A DNA stretch of 64,000 nt, from NCBI RefSeq assembly GCF_900128905.1, contig NZ_FQTV01000005.1:1-64000 (forward strand), given 5' to 3'. Of this stretch, positions 37,778-47,402 are shown in pieces. The notes beneath the pieces were generated by a model, which was given only the letters and a program-made list of their open reading frames with translations, searched no databases and had not been told where the DNA came from. Source of the stretch: Bacteroides luti. Its GTDB lineage: Bacteria; Bacteroidota; Bacteroidia; Bacteroidales; Bacteroidaceae. A program made the translations under genes and the position numbers. The stretch's first letter is position 1. Each line of letters opens with the position of its first letter.

Positions 37778-39571
37778 ATGAATATAGAAAACAAAATAGC
37801 AGAATCGGTTATCAACGGACTGAAAGCGCTATACGGACAGGAAGTACCGGCTGCACAGGTACAACTGCAGAAAACCAAAAAAGAGTTTGAAGGACACCTT
37901 ACATTGGTTGTGTTTCCTTTCCTGAAATTATCAAAGAAAAAGCCGGAAGAAACTGCGCAGGAAATCGGCGAATACTTATTAGCTAATGATTCTTCTATTT
38001 CAGCTTTCAATGTAATCAAGGGATTTCTTAATCTCACAATCGCTTCTTCATGCTGGATTGAGCTATTAAACTCTATCCATGCAGAAAAACAATATGGAAT
38101 AATTCCTGCTAATGAGAATTCTCCATTAGTAATGATTGAATATTCTTCTCCAAACACTAATAAACCTCTTCACCTGGGCCACGTACGTAACAACTTGTTA
38201 GGTCACGCTCTTGCAAACATCATGATGGCTAATGGTAATAAGGTAGTTAAAACCAATATTGTTAACGACCGCGGTATTCATATCTGCAAATCAATGTTGG
38301 CATGGAAGAAATATGGAAACGGAGAAACTCCTGAATCATCTGGTAAAAAAGGCGATCACCTTGTAGGCGATTACTATGTTTCTTTCGACAAACATTATAA
38401 AGCCGAATTAGCAGAACTGCAAGCTCAAGGTCTTAGCAAAGAGGAAGCTGAAGCACAATCTCCTTTGATGAATGAGGCTCGTGAGATGCTAATTAAGTGG
38501 GAAGCTGGCGATCCGGAAGTAAGAGGTCTTTGGGAAATGATGAACGAATGGGTTTATGCCGGATTCAATGAAACATATAAGAAGTTAGGTGTAAGCTTTG
38601 ATAAGATATACTATGAATCAAATACTTATCTGGAAGGAAAAGATAAGGTAATGGAAGGTCTTGAAAAAGGTTTCTTCTATCAGAAAGAAGATGGTTCCGT
38701 ATGGGCCGATCTTACCGGAGAAGGACTTGATCATAAGCTCTTACTCCGTTCGGACGGTACTTCCGTTTACATGACTCAGGATATTGGTACAGCGAAATTA
38801 CGCTTTGCTGATTATCCAATCAACAAGATGATTTATGTAGTTGGTAACGAACAAAACTATCACTTCCAGGTTCTTTCTATCTTACTCGACAAGCTTGGCT
38901 TTGAGTGGGGAAAAGGATTGGTACACTTCTCTTACGGAATGGTTGAACTACCTGAAGGTAAAATGAAGTCTCGCGAAGGAACAGTAGTAGACGCTGACGA
39001 CTTAGTGGAAGAGATGGTTAGTACAGCTAAAGAAACATCCAACGAGCTTGGAAAACTGGATGGCTGTTCTGAAGAAGAAGCCAACAACATTGCCCGCATA
39101 GTAGGAATGGGTGCACTTAAATACTTTATCTTAAAGGTTGATGCCCGCAAGAATATGACCTTCAATCCAAAAGAATCTATCGATTTCAATGGTAACACTG
39201 GTCCGTTTATCCAATATACTTACGCACGTATTCAATCAGTTCTTCGTAAAGCAGCTGAAGCAAATATCGTTATTCCTGGAACTCTGCCTTTGAATGTTAC
39301 ATTAAGCGAGAAAGAAGAAGGACTAATCCAAATGTTATCTGAATTTGCAGGAGTGGTAAAACAAGCCGGAACAGACTATAGTCCGTCTGTAATTGCAAAT
39401 TACACATACGATCTTGTTAAAGAGTACAATCAGTTCTATCACGACTTCAGTATTCTTCGTGAAGAGAATGAAGATTTAAAAGTATTCCGCCTTGTTCTTT
39501 CAGCCAACATCAGTAAGATCATTAAACTAGGAATGGAATTACTTGGAATAGACGTTCCGGAAAGAATGTAA
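37778..39571 (+). CDS. argS: Arginyl-tRNA synthetase
   Basis: A 597-aa class I enzyme that charges tRNA-Arg. The N-terminal Arg-tRNA-synthetase additional domain (about 1-110) is followed by NTNKPLHLGHVRNNLLG (HIGH motif as HLGH), the KMSKS-like GKMKSREG segment, and the C-terminal DALR anticodon-binding domain ending LGIDVPERM. The usual length is about 550-600 aa. The promoter is immediately upstream and a 17-bp perfect hairpin follows. Confidence 0.97.
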   Translation: MNIENKIAESVINGLKALYGQEVPAAQVQLQKTKKEFEGHLTLVVFPFLKLSKKKPEETAQEIGEYLLANDSSISAFNVIKGFLNLTIASSCWIELLNSIHAEKQYGIIPANENSPLVMIEYSSPNTNKPLHLGHVRNNLLGHALANIMMANGNKVVKTNIVNDRGIHICKSMLAWKKYGNGETPESSGKKGDHLVGDYYVSFDKHYKAELAELQAQGLSKEEAEAQSPLMNEAREMLIKWEAGDPEVRGLWEMMNEWVYAGFNETYKKLGVSFDKIYYESNTYLEGKDKVMEGLEKGFFYQKEDGSVWADLTGEGLDHKLLLRSDGTSVYMTQDIGTAKLRFADYPINKMIYVVGNEQNYHFQVLSILLDKLGFEWGKGLVHFSYGMVELPEGKMKSREGTVVDADDLVEEMVSTAKETSNELGKLDGCSEEEANNIARIVGMGALKYFILKVDARKNMTFNPKESIDFNGNTGPFIQYTYARIQSVLRKAAEANIVIPGTLPLNVTLSEKEEGLIQMLSEFAGVVKQAGTDYSPSVIANYTYDLVKEYNQFYHDFSILREENEDLKVFRLVLSANISKIIKLGMELLGIDVPERM

Positions 39572-39612
39572 GATTATACCAAACTAAGGGATTTATTCCT
39601 CAGTAATTTATA

Positions 39613-39652
39613 AAAACCTGCAGAACTAAGCAATTTTAGTTCTGCAGGTTTT
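39613..39652. terminator. argS terminator hairpin
   Basis: A perfect 17-bp stem (39613-39629 with 39636-39652), a six-base loop, then CTTCTTTT. Could also stop transcripts from the opposite side. Confidence 0.85.
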
Positions 39653-39723
39653 CTTCTTTTAATGTATGCCTTTCCAGATTTTAGTCCAGAAAACCAAGAA
39701 GTATTTATTTTATTTTCCTTTTG

Positions 39724-39806
39724 GTAACAGCAATAACAGCCTAACCAAGAAGAAAAACTGCAACTCCTATCCACTTTGAAACTTTATGTAACAGTAATAG
39801 CAGTCT
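39724..39806. repeat. Short GTAACAG direct repeats
   Basis: Two 19-bp units, 39724-39742 and 39788-39806, 16 of 19 identical and 64 bp apart, each GTAACAG-AATA-CAG. They lie between the argS and topA terminators. No function is known; chance cannot be ruled out. Confidence 0.4.
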
Positions 39807-39823
39807 TGGCCCACCTTAAAAAA

Positions 39824-39860
39824 GAAAAGTCTGCCAGGCTTATTGCCCAACAGACTTCTC
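39824..39860 (-). terminator. topA terminator
   Basis: Ten-base arms (39824-39833 with 39851-39860, one mismatch), followed by a T-rich run on the minus strand; 31 bases past the topA stop. Confidence 0.75.
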
Positions 39861-39891
39861 AGTATATATAAATTTAAAAAGAATCTATTGA

Positions 39892-42234
39892 TTATTTCTT
39901 TTTTGCATAACGTCCACGCTTTGGAGTGGCAGGCTTTTCATCCTGTATTCTAACAATTTCAAAGCATGTAGCAAGATTTAAATCCTGTGGAACAACATCC
40001 TTAGGAATCTTATAGTTTGTGCCCTTATAAGCAATGTAAGGACCAAATCGTCCATTCAGAATCTGAAGTTCCGGTTCCTCATCAAAAGTCTTAATAATCT
40101 TTTGTGCTTCAGCTATACGTTTTGCTTCAATCAGCTCTATAGCTTCTTCTAAAGTAACCTCCATCGGATCAGCTCCCTTTGGAAGAGAAATAAACTTAGC
40201 ATTATGACGAACATAAGGACCAAAACGACCTGTTCCAATCACAACTGTTTTATCTTCAAAATCACCTAAAGTACGAGGTAGCTTAAATAGATCGAGTGCT
40301 TCTTCCAAAGAAATAGTTTCTATGGACTGCCCTTTCTTCATCTGAGCGAAACGAGGCTTTTCTTCATCGTCAGCCGAACCAATCTGAACAACCGGTCCAT
40401 AGCGGCCAATCTTTACCGAAACAGGTTTGCCGGTAGCTGGTTCTGCACCAAGCATACGCTCGCCAACCTTATGTTCGGTCTTTGTAGCTAACGTTTTCTC
40501 TACAGAAGGGTGGAATTTAGAATAGAAGTCTTTCATTGTAACCGTCCATTCCTTCTCGCCATCTGCTACATCATCAAACTCTTTTTCCACACTTGCTGTG
40601 AAATTATAATCAAGAATATCAGGGAAGTATTCAGTCAGGAAGTCGTTTACAACAGTTCCGGTATCAGTTGGAAACAGTTTAGATTTCTCTGCACCTACGG
40701 TCTCAGTTTTAACAGCCTCCACTACAGAAGAATCACTTAATAATAATTGCTGATATGAACGTTCTACTCCTTCTCTGTCTTCCTTTATAACGTATTCACG
40801 CTTCTGGATAGTAGAAATTGTTGGAGCGTATGTAGATGGACGACCAATTCCAAGTTCTTCCAGTTTACGAACAAGACTTGCTTCTGTATAACGAGCAGGA
40901 TGCTGAGTAAAGCGTTCCGTTGCAACGATATCTTTTCTTTCCAGCTTCTGTCCCTTTTTCATAGGAGGAAGCAAACGGCTTTCAACTTCCTGTTCATTGT
41001 CTTCATCATAAGATTCTTTATAAACACGAAGGAAACCATCGAATTTCACAACTTCACCCACTGCAACAAATTTTTCTGATGCATTATTCAGAATAATAGT
41101 AGCTGTAGTTTTTTCCAGTTCGGCATCAGCCATTTGTGAAGCGATAGTACGCTTCCATATCAAATCATAAAGTTTTTTCTCCTGAGAAGTTCCGTCTACA
41201 GACTGTTTATCCATATAAGTTGGACGAATAGCCTCGTGAGCTTCCTGAGCACCTTTACTCTTTGTTTCGAAATGACGAAGTTTCACATACTCTTCGCCCA
41301 TTATATTTGTAATAGCATCTTTGCTACCAGAAACTGCAAGATCAGAAAGATTCACAGAGTCGGTACGCATATAGGTAATCTTTCCTGCCTCGTAAAGTTT
41401 TTGCGCTACAGACATAGTCTGAGCCACAGTGAATCCGAGTTTGCGAGCTGCCTCCTGTTGTAACGTAGAAGTAGTAAAAGGTGCAGCCGGACTCTTTTTG
41501 AGTGGACGCATGCTGATATCTTCTATTGTAAAGGTTGCATCCTTGCAAGTTTCAAGGAAAGCCTTAGCTTCTTCTTTTGTTTTTAGTCTTCGGCTCAGCT
41601 CCGCTTTCATCTCTACAAACTTACCATCCTGGTCGGGTACCATAAAGATAGCAGTAACACGATAAGCAGCCTCAACTTTAAAAGCCTGAATTTCGCGTTC
41701 GCGTTCTACAACAAGACGTACAGTAACAGACTGTACACGTCCCGCAGACAATGCCGGTTTAACTTTTTTCCAAAGAATTGGGGATAATTCAAAACCTACG
41801 ATACGGTCAAGAATTCGTCGGGCTTGCTGAGCGTTAACCAAATTAAGGTCTATCTCTCTAGGCTGTTCAATCGCCTTTAGAATAGCCGACTTAGTAATTT
41901 CGTGAAAAACAATTCGTTTTGTATTCTCAGGCTTCAAACCCAGCACCTCATACAAGTGCCATGAAATAGCCTCTCCCTCGCGGTCCTCATCGGATGCTAA
42001 CCATACAGTCTCTGCATCCTTTGCTTCAGCTTTCAATTCGCCTACCAACTTCTTCTTATCAGCAGGTATCTCGTACTTCGGCTCGAAGTTATTATCAACA
42101 TCAATACTAAATTCTTTCTTCTTTAAGTCTCTTATATGACCATAGCTTGAAAGAACCTTATATTCTTTTCCCAAGAATTTCTCAATTGTTTTAGCTTTAG
42201 CAGGAGACTCGACTATTACAAGGTTTTTTTGCAT
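39892..42234 (-). CDS. topA: DNA topoisomerase I (type IA)
   Basis: A 780-aa enzyme that relaxes negative supercoils. The Toprim region at the N-terminus has ESPAKAKTIEKFLG and the DEDREGEAI acidic triad. The catalytic tyrosine is in ITYMRTDSVNLS, and a NLVNAQQARRILDRIVGFELSP block is present. The C-terminus carries repeated IGRYGPVV/GRFGPYV units (topoisomerase C-terminal repeats) in place of zinc fingers, as in other Bacteroidota, and ends in a basic tail. Single gene with a candidate -7 box at 42311-42318. Confidence 0.97.
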   Translation of the reverse strand: MQKNLVIVESPAKAKTIEKFLGKEYKVLSSYGHIRDLKKKEFSIDVDNNFEPKYEIPADKKKLVGELKAEAKDAETVWLASDEDREGEAISWHLYEVLGLKPENTKRIVFHEITKSAILKAIEQPREIDLNLVNAQQARRILDRIVGFELSPILWKKVKPALSAGRVQSVTVRLVVEREREIQAFKVEAAYRVTAIFMVPDQDGKFVEMKAELSRRLKTKEEAKAFLETCKDATFTIEDISMRPLKKSPAAPFTTSTLQQEAARKLGFTVAQTMSVAQKLYEAGKITYMRTDSVNLSDLAVSGSKDAITNIMGEEYVKLRHFETKSKGAQEAHEAIRPTYMDKQSVDGTSQEKKLYDLIWKRTIASQMADAELEKTTATIILNNASEKFVAVGEVVKFDGFLRVYKESYDEDNEQEVESRLLPPMKKGQKLERKDIVATERFTQHPARYTEASLVRKLEELGIGRPSTYAPTISTIQKREYVIKEDREGVERSYQQLLLSDSSVVEAVKTETVGAEKSKLFPTDTGTVVNDFLTEYFPDILDYNFTASVEKEFDDVADGEKEWTVTMKDFYSKFHPSVEKTLATKTEHKVGERMLGAEPATGKPVSVKIGRYGPVVQIGSADDEEKPRFAQMKKGQSIETISLEEALDLFKLPRTLGDFEDKTVVIGTGRFGPYVRHNAKFISLPKGADPMEVTLEEAIELIEAKRIAEAQKIIKTFDEEPELQILNGRFGPYIAYKGTNYKIPKDVVPQDLNLATCFEIVRIQDEKPATPKRGRYAKKK

Positions 42235-42310
42235 AATATACTCTTTTGCAATTAGAGGAAACTAATCTTTTACTTCTGATAAACAGATTACTTCCATTTG
42301 AATTTGGTCG

Positions 42311-42318
42311 CAAAAGTA
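42311..42318 (-). promoter_or_regulatory. Candidate -7 box of topA
   Basis: TACTTTTG on the minus strand, about 77 bases before the ATG at 42234. No TTTG is seen at the -33 distance. Confidence 0.45.
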
Positions 42319-42330
42319 GAAAAAACTTAT

Positions 42331-42407
42331 TTCCCTACCTTATAATAAGAGAAGAATCTATTATTTTTTTACGAAAAAACACTCTTTTTATATTATAAGG
42401 TAGGGAA
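42331..42407 (-). terminator. Terminator of the TPR/outer-membrane operon
   Basis: Perfect 17-bp arms (42331-42347 with 42391-42407), a long 43-base loop that is itself A/T-paired, and a T run on the minus strand. It begins five bases after the stop codon of the gene ending at 42413. Confidence 0.75.
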
Positions 42408-42412
42408 TAAAG

Positions 42413-44125
42413 CTAAAATTGGAAAGATAAACCACCTAAGAAATTTATTCCCTGAACAGGATATGAATAGCTATATTGATAATCCTGATTCAAAACATTA
42501 TTGAAACGTGCGAAGATAGATACACCTTTAAACAGATTGTATGTGGCTCCTAAACTTAGATTATTCACCGGATTAAGTTTAATATTCTGTGGATCTGCTT
42601 CTGTCAAAGAATACAATCTTACACTATTACGGGCAACATACTGATATCCGGCATTAATTGTCAATTCAGGAAGCACCTTTACGTCAGCATTAAATTGAAT
42701 ATCAAATTTAGGTTTCATAAGCATCCATATCCCCTCTTTGCTTTCCCAGGAATAATAAGTTCCTTTAAGTAAGAAATCAGCCACACCTTTATATGCATAT
42801 TTCAGGTTTGAGCCTATATAAAAATGTTTTGTATCCATTGCTGAAACAGATGGCTTAGCTATATTAGAGAAATAATCATCTAAAACAGAGAAACATAAAT
42901 CGTCGGTAACAGAACTGTATCCTGTAAACACATCAAACCAGAAGCCCCCTCCTACGTTTGCTTTTAGTCCTAAAGATGCATCTATCTGGTTATAAGAATC
43001 ATTAATCTGACGTAAATGAGCATAAGGATCCAAAGACTCAAAACGGCGAAAATCATTCAAAACTCTTCCACCACCAATCTTAGCATAAGCCACATAACTA
43101 TTTGCAAAGAGATACTGCGCTTCTAAATCCGGTGCAACCTGAACGGTTTTTCCTTTACCAAAAGAAAAGTCCATATGTGCACCCAGTCTTACTTTCCATG
43201 AATCATCAGAGTACGTATAATAAGGATTAAGTTCCAGAGAAGTGTAATTATCAAATACGTCAAAATCATCTGTTGAATAAAACATGCTATTCATTTCAGC
43301 TTTAATTCCCACACGCTGGTTTTCGCCAATAAAGCCATAAACATCTCCTTTTGTTCGCCAAATACTCTCTGAAGTTTTATAAGAATAAGATTGCTTAAAT
43401 GAAAGGATATTCGTTTCTGCCTGAAATTGTAAAGGTAAGTTCTTGTCAAAAGAAGATATACCTGCATGAATACTAAATTTAGAGTGATGTTGTTTGCTTG
43501 TATACTGAGGTATTGCAACAAGCGTATAAATATCGTCTGGAATTTCCCTAAATTGATGATAATTAAAGTTATTGGTGCCCAGGTTAACCGCCGCATCAAA
43601 AATCATATTATCAAATTTATGCTGATAATCAACATCCAGGTTTGTCCTGTAATAACGCGACTTCCAATCACTATTTGCATAAGTGGTTTCGAATATTTCC
43701 GGTAATTTTAAAGTTGCATTCATGCCGTCCAGACTAGCAGAAACACCTAGATTGTCTCGTCTGGAGATATTAAACAAATAATTAAGCTTGGCATCCACAT
43801 TTCCATTATTGCCATATCCCAAACGAGCATATCCACGACTTGCCTTAGCCTGATCCAAATTAGAGGTAATTGGTTTCATTACATAATCCAGCGACTTGAA
43901 AGGCATTACCAATGTATTATATTCAATCTCCTTTTTGCTGACAGAAGGTTCCTGCACTTTTGGAAGCACATTCACTTTAGAAGCATCCATAATATCAGGG
44001 TTATATTCTTTTTCAACAACAACTACACGGTTAAGCGTAGAATCTTTCTTGGCGGTCTGACCAGCCGCAGTAAGTGAAAAGGATAAAAGAGCTGCAGCAA
44101 ACAGCATATTATTTCTTTGTTTCAT
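42413..44125 (-). CDS. Outer membrane beta-barrel protein (TonB-receptor-like, no plug seen)
   Basis: A 570-aa protein with a signal peptide (about 1-23) and a long barrel-like region of alternating aromatic/polar strands to a terminal Phe (GINFLGGLSFQF), a typical C-terminal barrel strand. No plug domain or TonB box is clear. The first ATG in this frame is at 44125; an upstream TTG two codons earlier is less likely. It follows a large TPR protein on the same strand within about 10 bases, so they form a two-gene unit. Function not recognised; a porin or surface-assembly role with the TPR partner is an inference. Confidence 0.75.
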   Translation of the reverse strand: MKQRNNMLFAAALLSFSLTAAGQTAKKDSTLNRVVVVEKEYNPDIMDASKVNVLPKVQEPSVSKKEIEYNTLVMPFKSLDYVMKPITSNLDQAKASRGYARLGYGNNGNVDAKLNYLFNISRRDNLGVSASLDGMNATLKLPEIFETTYANSDWKSRYYRTNLDVDYQHKFDNMIFDAAVNLGTNNFNYHQFREIPDDIYTLVAIPQYTSKQHHSKFSIHAGISSFDKNLPLQFQAETNILSFKQSYSYKTSESIWRTKGDVYGFIGENQRVGIKAEMNSMFYSTDDFDVFDNYTSLELNPYYTYSDDSWKVRLGAHMDFSFGKGKTVQVAPDLEAQYLFANSYVAYAKIGGGRVLNDFRRFESLDPYAHLRQINDSYNQIDASLGLKANVGGGFWFDVFTGYSSVTDDLCFSVLDDYFSNIAKPSVSAMDTKHFYIGSNLKYAYKGVADFLLKGTYYSWESKEGIWMLMKPKFDIQFNADVKVLPELTINAGYQYVARNSVRLYSLTEADPQNIKLNPVNNLSLGATYNLFKGVSIFARFNNVLNQDYQYSYSYPVQGINFLGGLSFQF

Positions 44126-44134
44126 GTTCAATCC

Positions 44135-47100
44135 TTATTTTAGTTTTGCCAACCTACTATTAATCATCTCCTGAATATCATCTTTCTCTGTATAATTTTG
44201 TTGTAAGCTTAGCAAATATTGTTTTGCATCAAGCTTTTTGCCCAATGAATCATAAACATCAGAGAGCAATACAAAACTGCGAGCCAGCCAATAGATATGA
44301 GGAGTACTTTGATCAATATAGTTTAATGCTTCTTTTTCAGCCAAAGCAGTCTGTCCCGTATTAAAATATAGCTGAGCAACTAAATATTTGGCTTCAGCAC
44401 CATAAAGCGTACGGGTATCTTTCGCCAAAGTCTGCAAATCTTTAATCGCAGCTTTGTCTTCGTTCAGTGCCAGGTAAACTTTTGCCCTGTAATAAGTAGC
44501 CTCATTCACAAGTTCCGGTGTAAGTTTCTTGTTTGCCAGTAATTCCGTTGCGGCATTAATAGCATCTTTACTTTCCCCGGCAAAATAAGCACTACGAAGA
44601 ATTCCAGTCTGAGCAAGAGAACGATTTTCCACAGTTGAAGCTTTTTCTTTCAATCTCTTATAAACAGGTAAAGCCTCCTTATATTTCTTCTCATTCATCA
44701 GCAAAGAAGCATTCATAACCATAGCTTCTTCCGTGAACTCATTATCTGGATACTCCAAAACCTTTCCTGAATGTTCCAATGCCAAAGCTGTATTCTTCTG
44801 ATCTGCATAGATAGAAGATAAATAATAATGAGCATTAGGGCTGAAAGCACCAGCAGGAAAACTTTGCAGATAAGAAATAAAACTGTTTTTGGCATTCTCT
44901 ACATTCCCTTTCATGTAGACTTTCTCAGCAGCCTGATAAGTGAGAGAATCCTGTTCCGTTACATCGAAAGTGCCCATTCCTGATACAGACTGAGTAAAGG
45001 TAGCGAACTCACCAACTTTATTCAAATCAACATAAATAGATTTCAAATCACGCATTGCCATACGCGCTTCATCACTTCCGGGATAATCTGTAATAACCTT
45101 CTTATACGCCTGGATAGCCTGATCGTAATTATCATTCTGGTAATATAAAAGTCCTATTTCACTAGCTCCCACCTTACTCATTTCACTGGATGGGAAACGA
45201 TCGAGCAATTCCTTGAAAGAGGCAATGGCCTGTTGGTTATTTCCTTGCATAACATAAGCTCGTCCTCTTTCATAAAGTGCATTATCAAGATATTGCGAAG
45301 AAGGATATTTCTGCATTAACTGATCGAGCAACGAAACTTTTTCAGCATAGTTTTTCTGCAATCCGGCAACAAAAGCATCCTGATAAAGTGCATAATCACC
45401 AGCCGACTGATCAGTTAAAACAGCTTTCGCATAGTTTCTACGGGCAGTAGTAAACTCTCTATTATAGAAGTAACAATCACCAATACGATTATAAGCATCG
45501 GCCAATACTGTTTTCTGATCAGCACTATTGTTCTGAGCAACGTATTTTTGGAACCAGTTCAATGCAGAAGAATAATTCTTTTGCTTGAAATAAACATATC
45601 CCATATTATAATGAGCCAAAGGATACATCTCCGTTCCCTTTGCCTGTGTCAACTGAAGATAATTCTGGAAATCTTTTCCGGCCTGAGAGAAATTCTCCTG
45701 ACGATAATAAGCTTCACCTCTCCAGTAATAAGCATTCGCCTTAGTTTGTGAGTTGTACTGACCAATTTCGAGTGAACGATCAAAATAAGTAATAGCTTTT
45801 GAGAAGTCGGCATTTGCAAAACTTTCAGTTCCCAGCTGGAATAAGATATTCTGTTTAGCCTCCATAATACGAACACTTGGACGAGATATCTTTTCTATAG
45901 ACTTCAGTGCAGCAGCATAACTTTTACTACCCATGTAGACTTCTACCAGATAATCACTCACCTTTTCTGCGTAAACAGAAGAAGGAAATTCGTTCAGGAA
46001 TTGTTCAAATACCTTCACCGATTCGCCAAAAGCCGAGTATGAAGTTTCGTGAATAGACAAAGCATAGTTGTAAAAGGCAAGCTCTTTAACTTTCAAATCA
46101 AAATCGGATGCAGAAGCTTGTTCAAAAGCCATTCTTGCTTTGCTCTTTTCTGATAACTGCAGATAAGAGAAACCTAAATGAAGATATGCATTCTGAGTAA
46201 GCGCATCTTTATCTGTTACAACCTTACCCAAAGTCTCGGCTGCCTGAGAATAAACATTCGTTACATAATAAGAGAGACCTAATAAATAAAGAGCTTCTCT
46301 TGAAGGAGTATCTGTTGAAGCAAGATATTTATTAAAAGCATCAATTGCTTTGGAATATTGTGCAGAATAATAGCAAGCCTCTCCCAGGATTCGTTGAAGC
46401 TGAGTAACTTGTTTACCTTGCGGATATCTGTCGATACATTGTTGCACTTCTCTTGCAGCATCCTCATATTTGCCTTGTTTCAGATAAATTTCACCAATAA
46501 AAGTAGGCGCAAGTTCACCATAAACCAGATCTCCTTTCAATGAAAGAAAACCTTTTAGTGCAGTATCATATTCTTTCTTGGTATAATCTATATAAGCCAG
46601 ATAATAAACACAATCGGAAGAATATTTACTCCCCGTATATTGCAAAGTTCTGAACCAGGTGGCTGCCTGAACCAGATCCCCTTTCTGCATATTAGCCATT
46701 GCCATACGGAAAGTAACATCCTGGCACTCTTCTTTGCTTAACTCTTCAGGATTACATTTATTAAAGAGCTCAACTGCTGCTTCATAATCTCTATCAAAAT
46801 AATAAGCAGAAGCTATTAAAGAGTTAATCCGGTTAGCATAATGCGAATCAGGATATCTATTCAAGTAGTTACGCAACTGGGCTATCCGGTCTTTCTCATT
46901 CAACTCATAGGAGGTACAAGCAATCATATATTCTGCCTCCTGAATTAAATCAGCACTTTCCTTTTGCTGAACAAATGTTTTCAACACCTGACGAGCCGAT
47001 GAGTAATTCTTCTGTTGGAAAAGCTCTTTCCCATTTTCGAATGAACGAACATACGAGTAAACAGGTGAGGATTGCTGAGCTGCAACAACTATCGGGAAGC

Positions 47101-47143
47101 CGCAAACAAATTGAAATACAAGCAGGGTTCTTCTTATTCTCAT
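44135..47143 (-). CDS. Large TPR-repeat exported protein
   Basis: A 1002-aa protein with a signal peptide (MRIRRTLLVFQFVCGFPIVVAAQQ) followed by at least two dozen TPR-like helical repeats, for example ANAYYWRGEAYYRQENFSQA and AYNRIGDCYFYNREFTTA. TPR superhelices are protein-binding scaffolds. The start at ATG 47143 is chosen because the earlier ATG at 47176 precedes the -7 box TATTTTTG (47158-47165). First gene of the pair with the barrel protein. In the periplasm it could guide substrates to the barrel; that is a guess. Confidence 0.8.
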   Translation of the reverse strand: MRIRRTLLVFQFVCGFPIVVAAQQSSPVYSYVRSFENGKELFQQKNYSSARQVLKTFVQQKESADLIQEAEYMIACTSYELNEKDRIAQLRNYLNRYPDSHYANRINSLIASAYYFDRDYEAAVELFNKCNPEELSKEECQDVTFRMAMANMQKGDLVQAATWFRTLQYTGSKYSSDCVYYLAYIDYTKKEYDTALKGFLSLKGDLVYGELAPTFIGEIYLKQGKYEDAAREVQQCIDRYPQGKQVTQLQRILGEACYYSAQYSKAIDAFNKYLASTDTPSREALYLLGLSYYVTNVYSQAAETLGKVVTDKDALTQNAYLHLGFSYLQLSEKSKARMAFEQASASDFDLKVKELAFYNYALSIHETSYSAFGESVKVFEQFLNEFPSSVYAEKVSDYLVEVYMGSKSYAAALKSIEKISRPSVRIMEAKQNILFQLGTESFANADFSKAITYFDRSLEIGQYNSQTKANAYYWRGEAYYRQENFSQAGKDFQNYLQLTQAKGTEMYPLAHYNMGYVYFKQKNYSSALNWFQKYVAQNNSADQKTVLADAYNRIGDCYFYNREFTTARRNYAKAVLTDQSAGDYALYQDAFVAGLQKNYAEKVSLLDQLMQKYPSSQYLDNALYERGRAYVMQGNNQQAIASFKELLDRFPSSEMSKVGASEIGLLYYQNDNYDQAIQAYKKVITDYPGSDEARMAMRDLKSIYVDLNKVGEFATFTQSVSGMGTFDVTEQDSLTYQAAEKVYMKGNVENAKNSFISYLQSFPAGAFSPNAHYYLSSIYADQKNTALALEHSGKVLEYPDNEFTEEAMVMNASLLMNEKKYKEALPVYKRLKEKASTVENRSLAQTGILRSAYFAGESKDAINAATELLANKKLTPELVNEATYYRAKVYLALNEDKAAIKDLQTLAKDTRTLYGAEAKYLVAQLYFNTGQTALAEKEALNYIDQSTPHIYWLARSFVLLSDVYDSLGKKLDAKQYLLSLQQNYTEKDDIQEMINSRLAKLK

Positions 47144-47157
47144 AACAATAGTTTTTA

Positions 47158-47165
47158 CAAAAATA
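47158..47165 (-). promoter_or_regulatory. -7 box of the TPR/barrel operon
   Basis: TATTTTTG on the minus strand, with TTG at 47185-47187 giving a 19-bp spacer. The leader would be only about 8-10 bases. Confidence 0.55.
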
Positions 47166-47402
47166 CAACCTTCCATTAAGTAAGCAATAGGAATGATGGT
47201 AAAAAAGCTAAAAAAAAGGTATACAGACGATTAACAAAAAGAGGTAGATTTACGTCCACTCACTTTTAACTTCTATTATATCAGGAAAGACAAACAACAT
47301 TATCAACTCTTTGTCTTTCTGAATGTTATATATATTATACAAGGAAACTTTGCTGAATATTCTTTCTCCAATACACATTAACATACGAAATAACCTTTTA
47401 AC

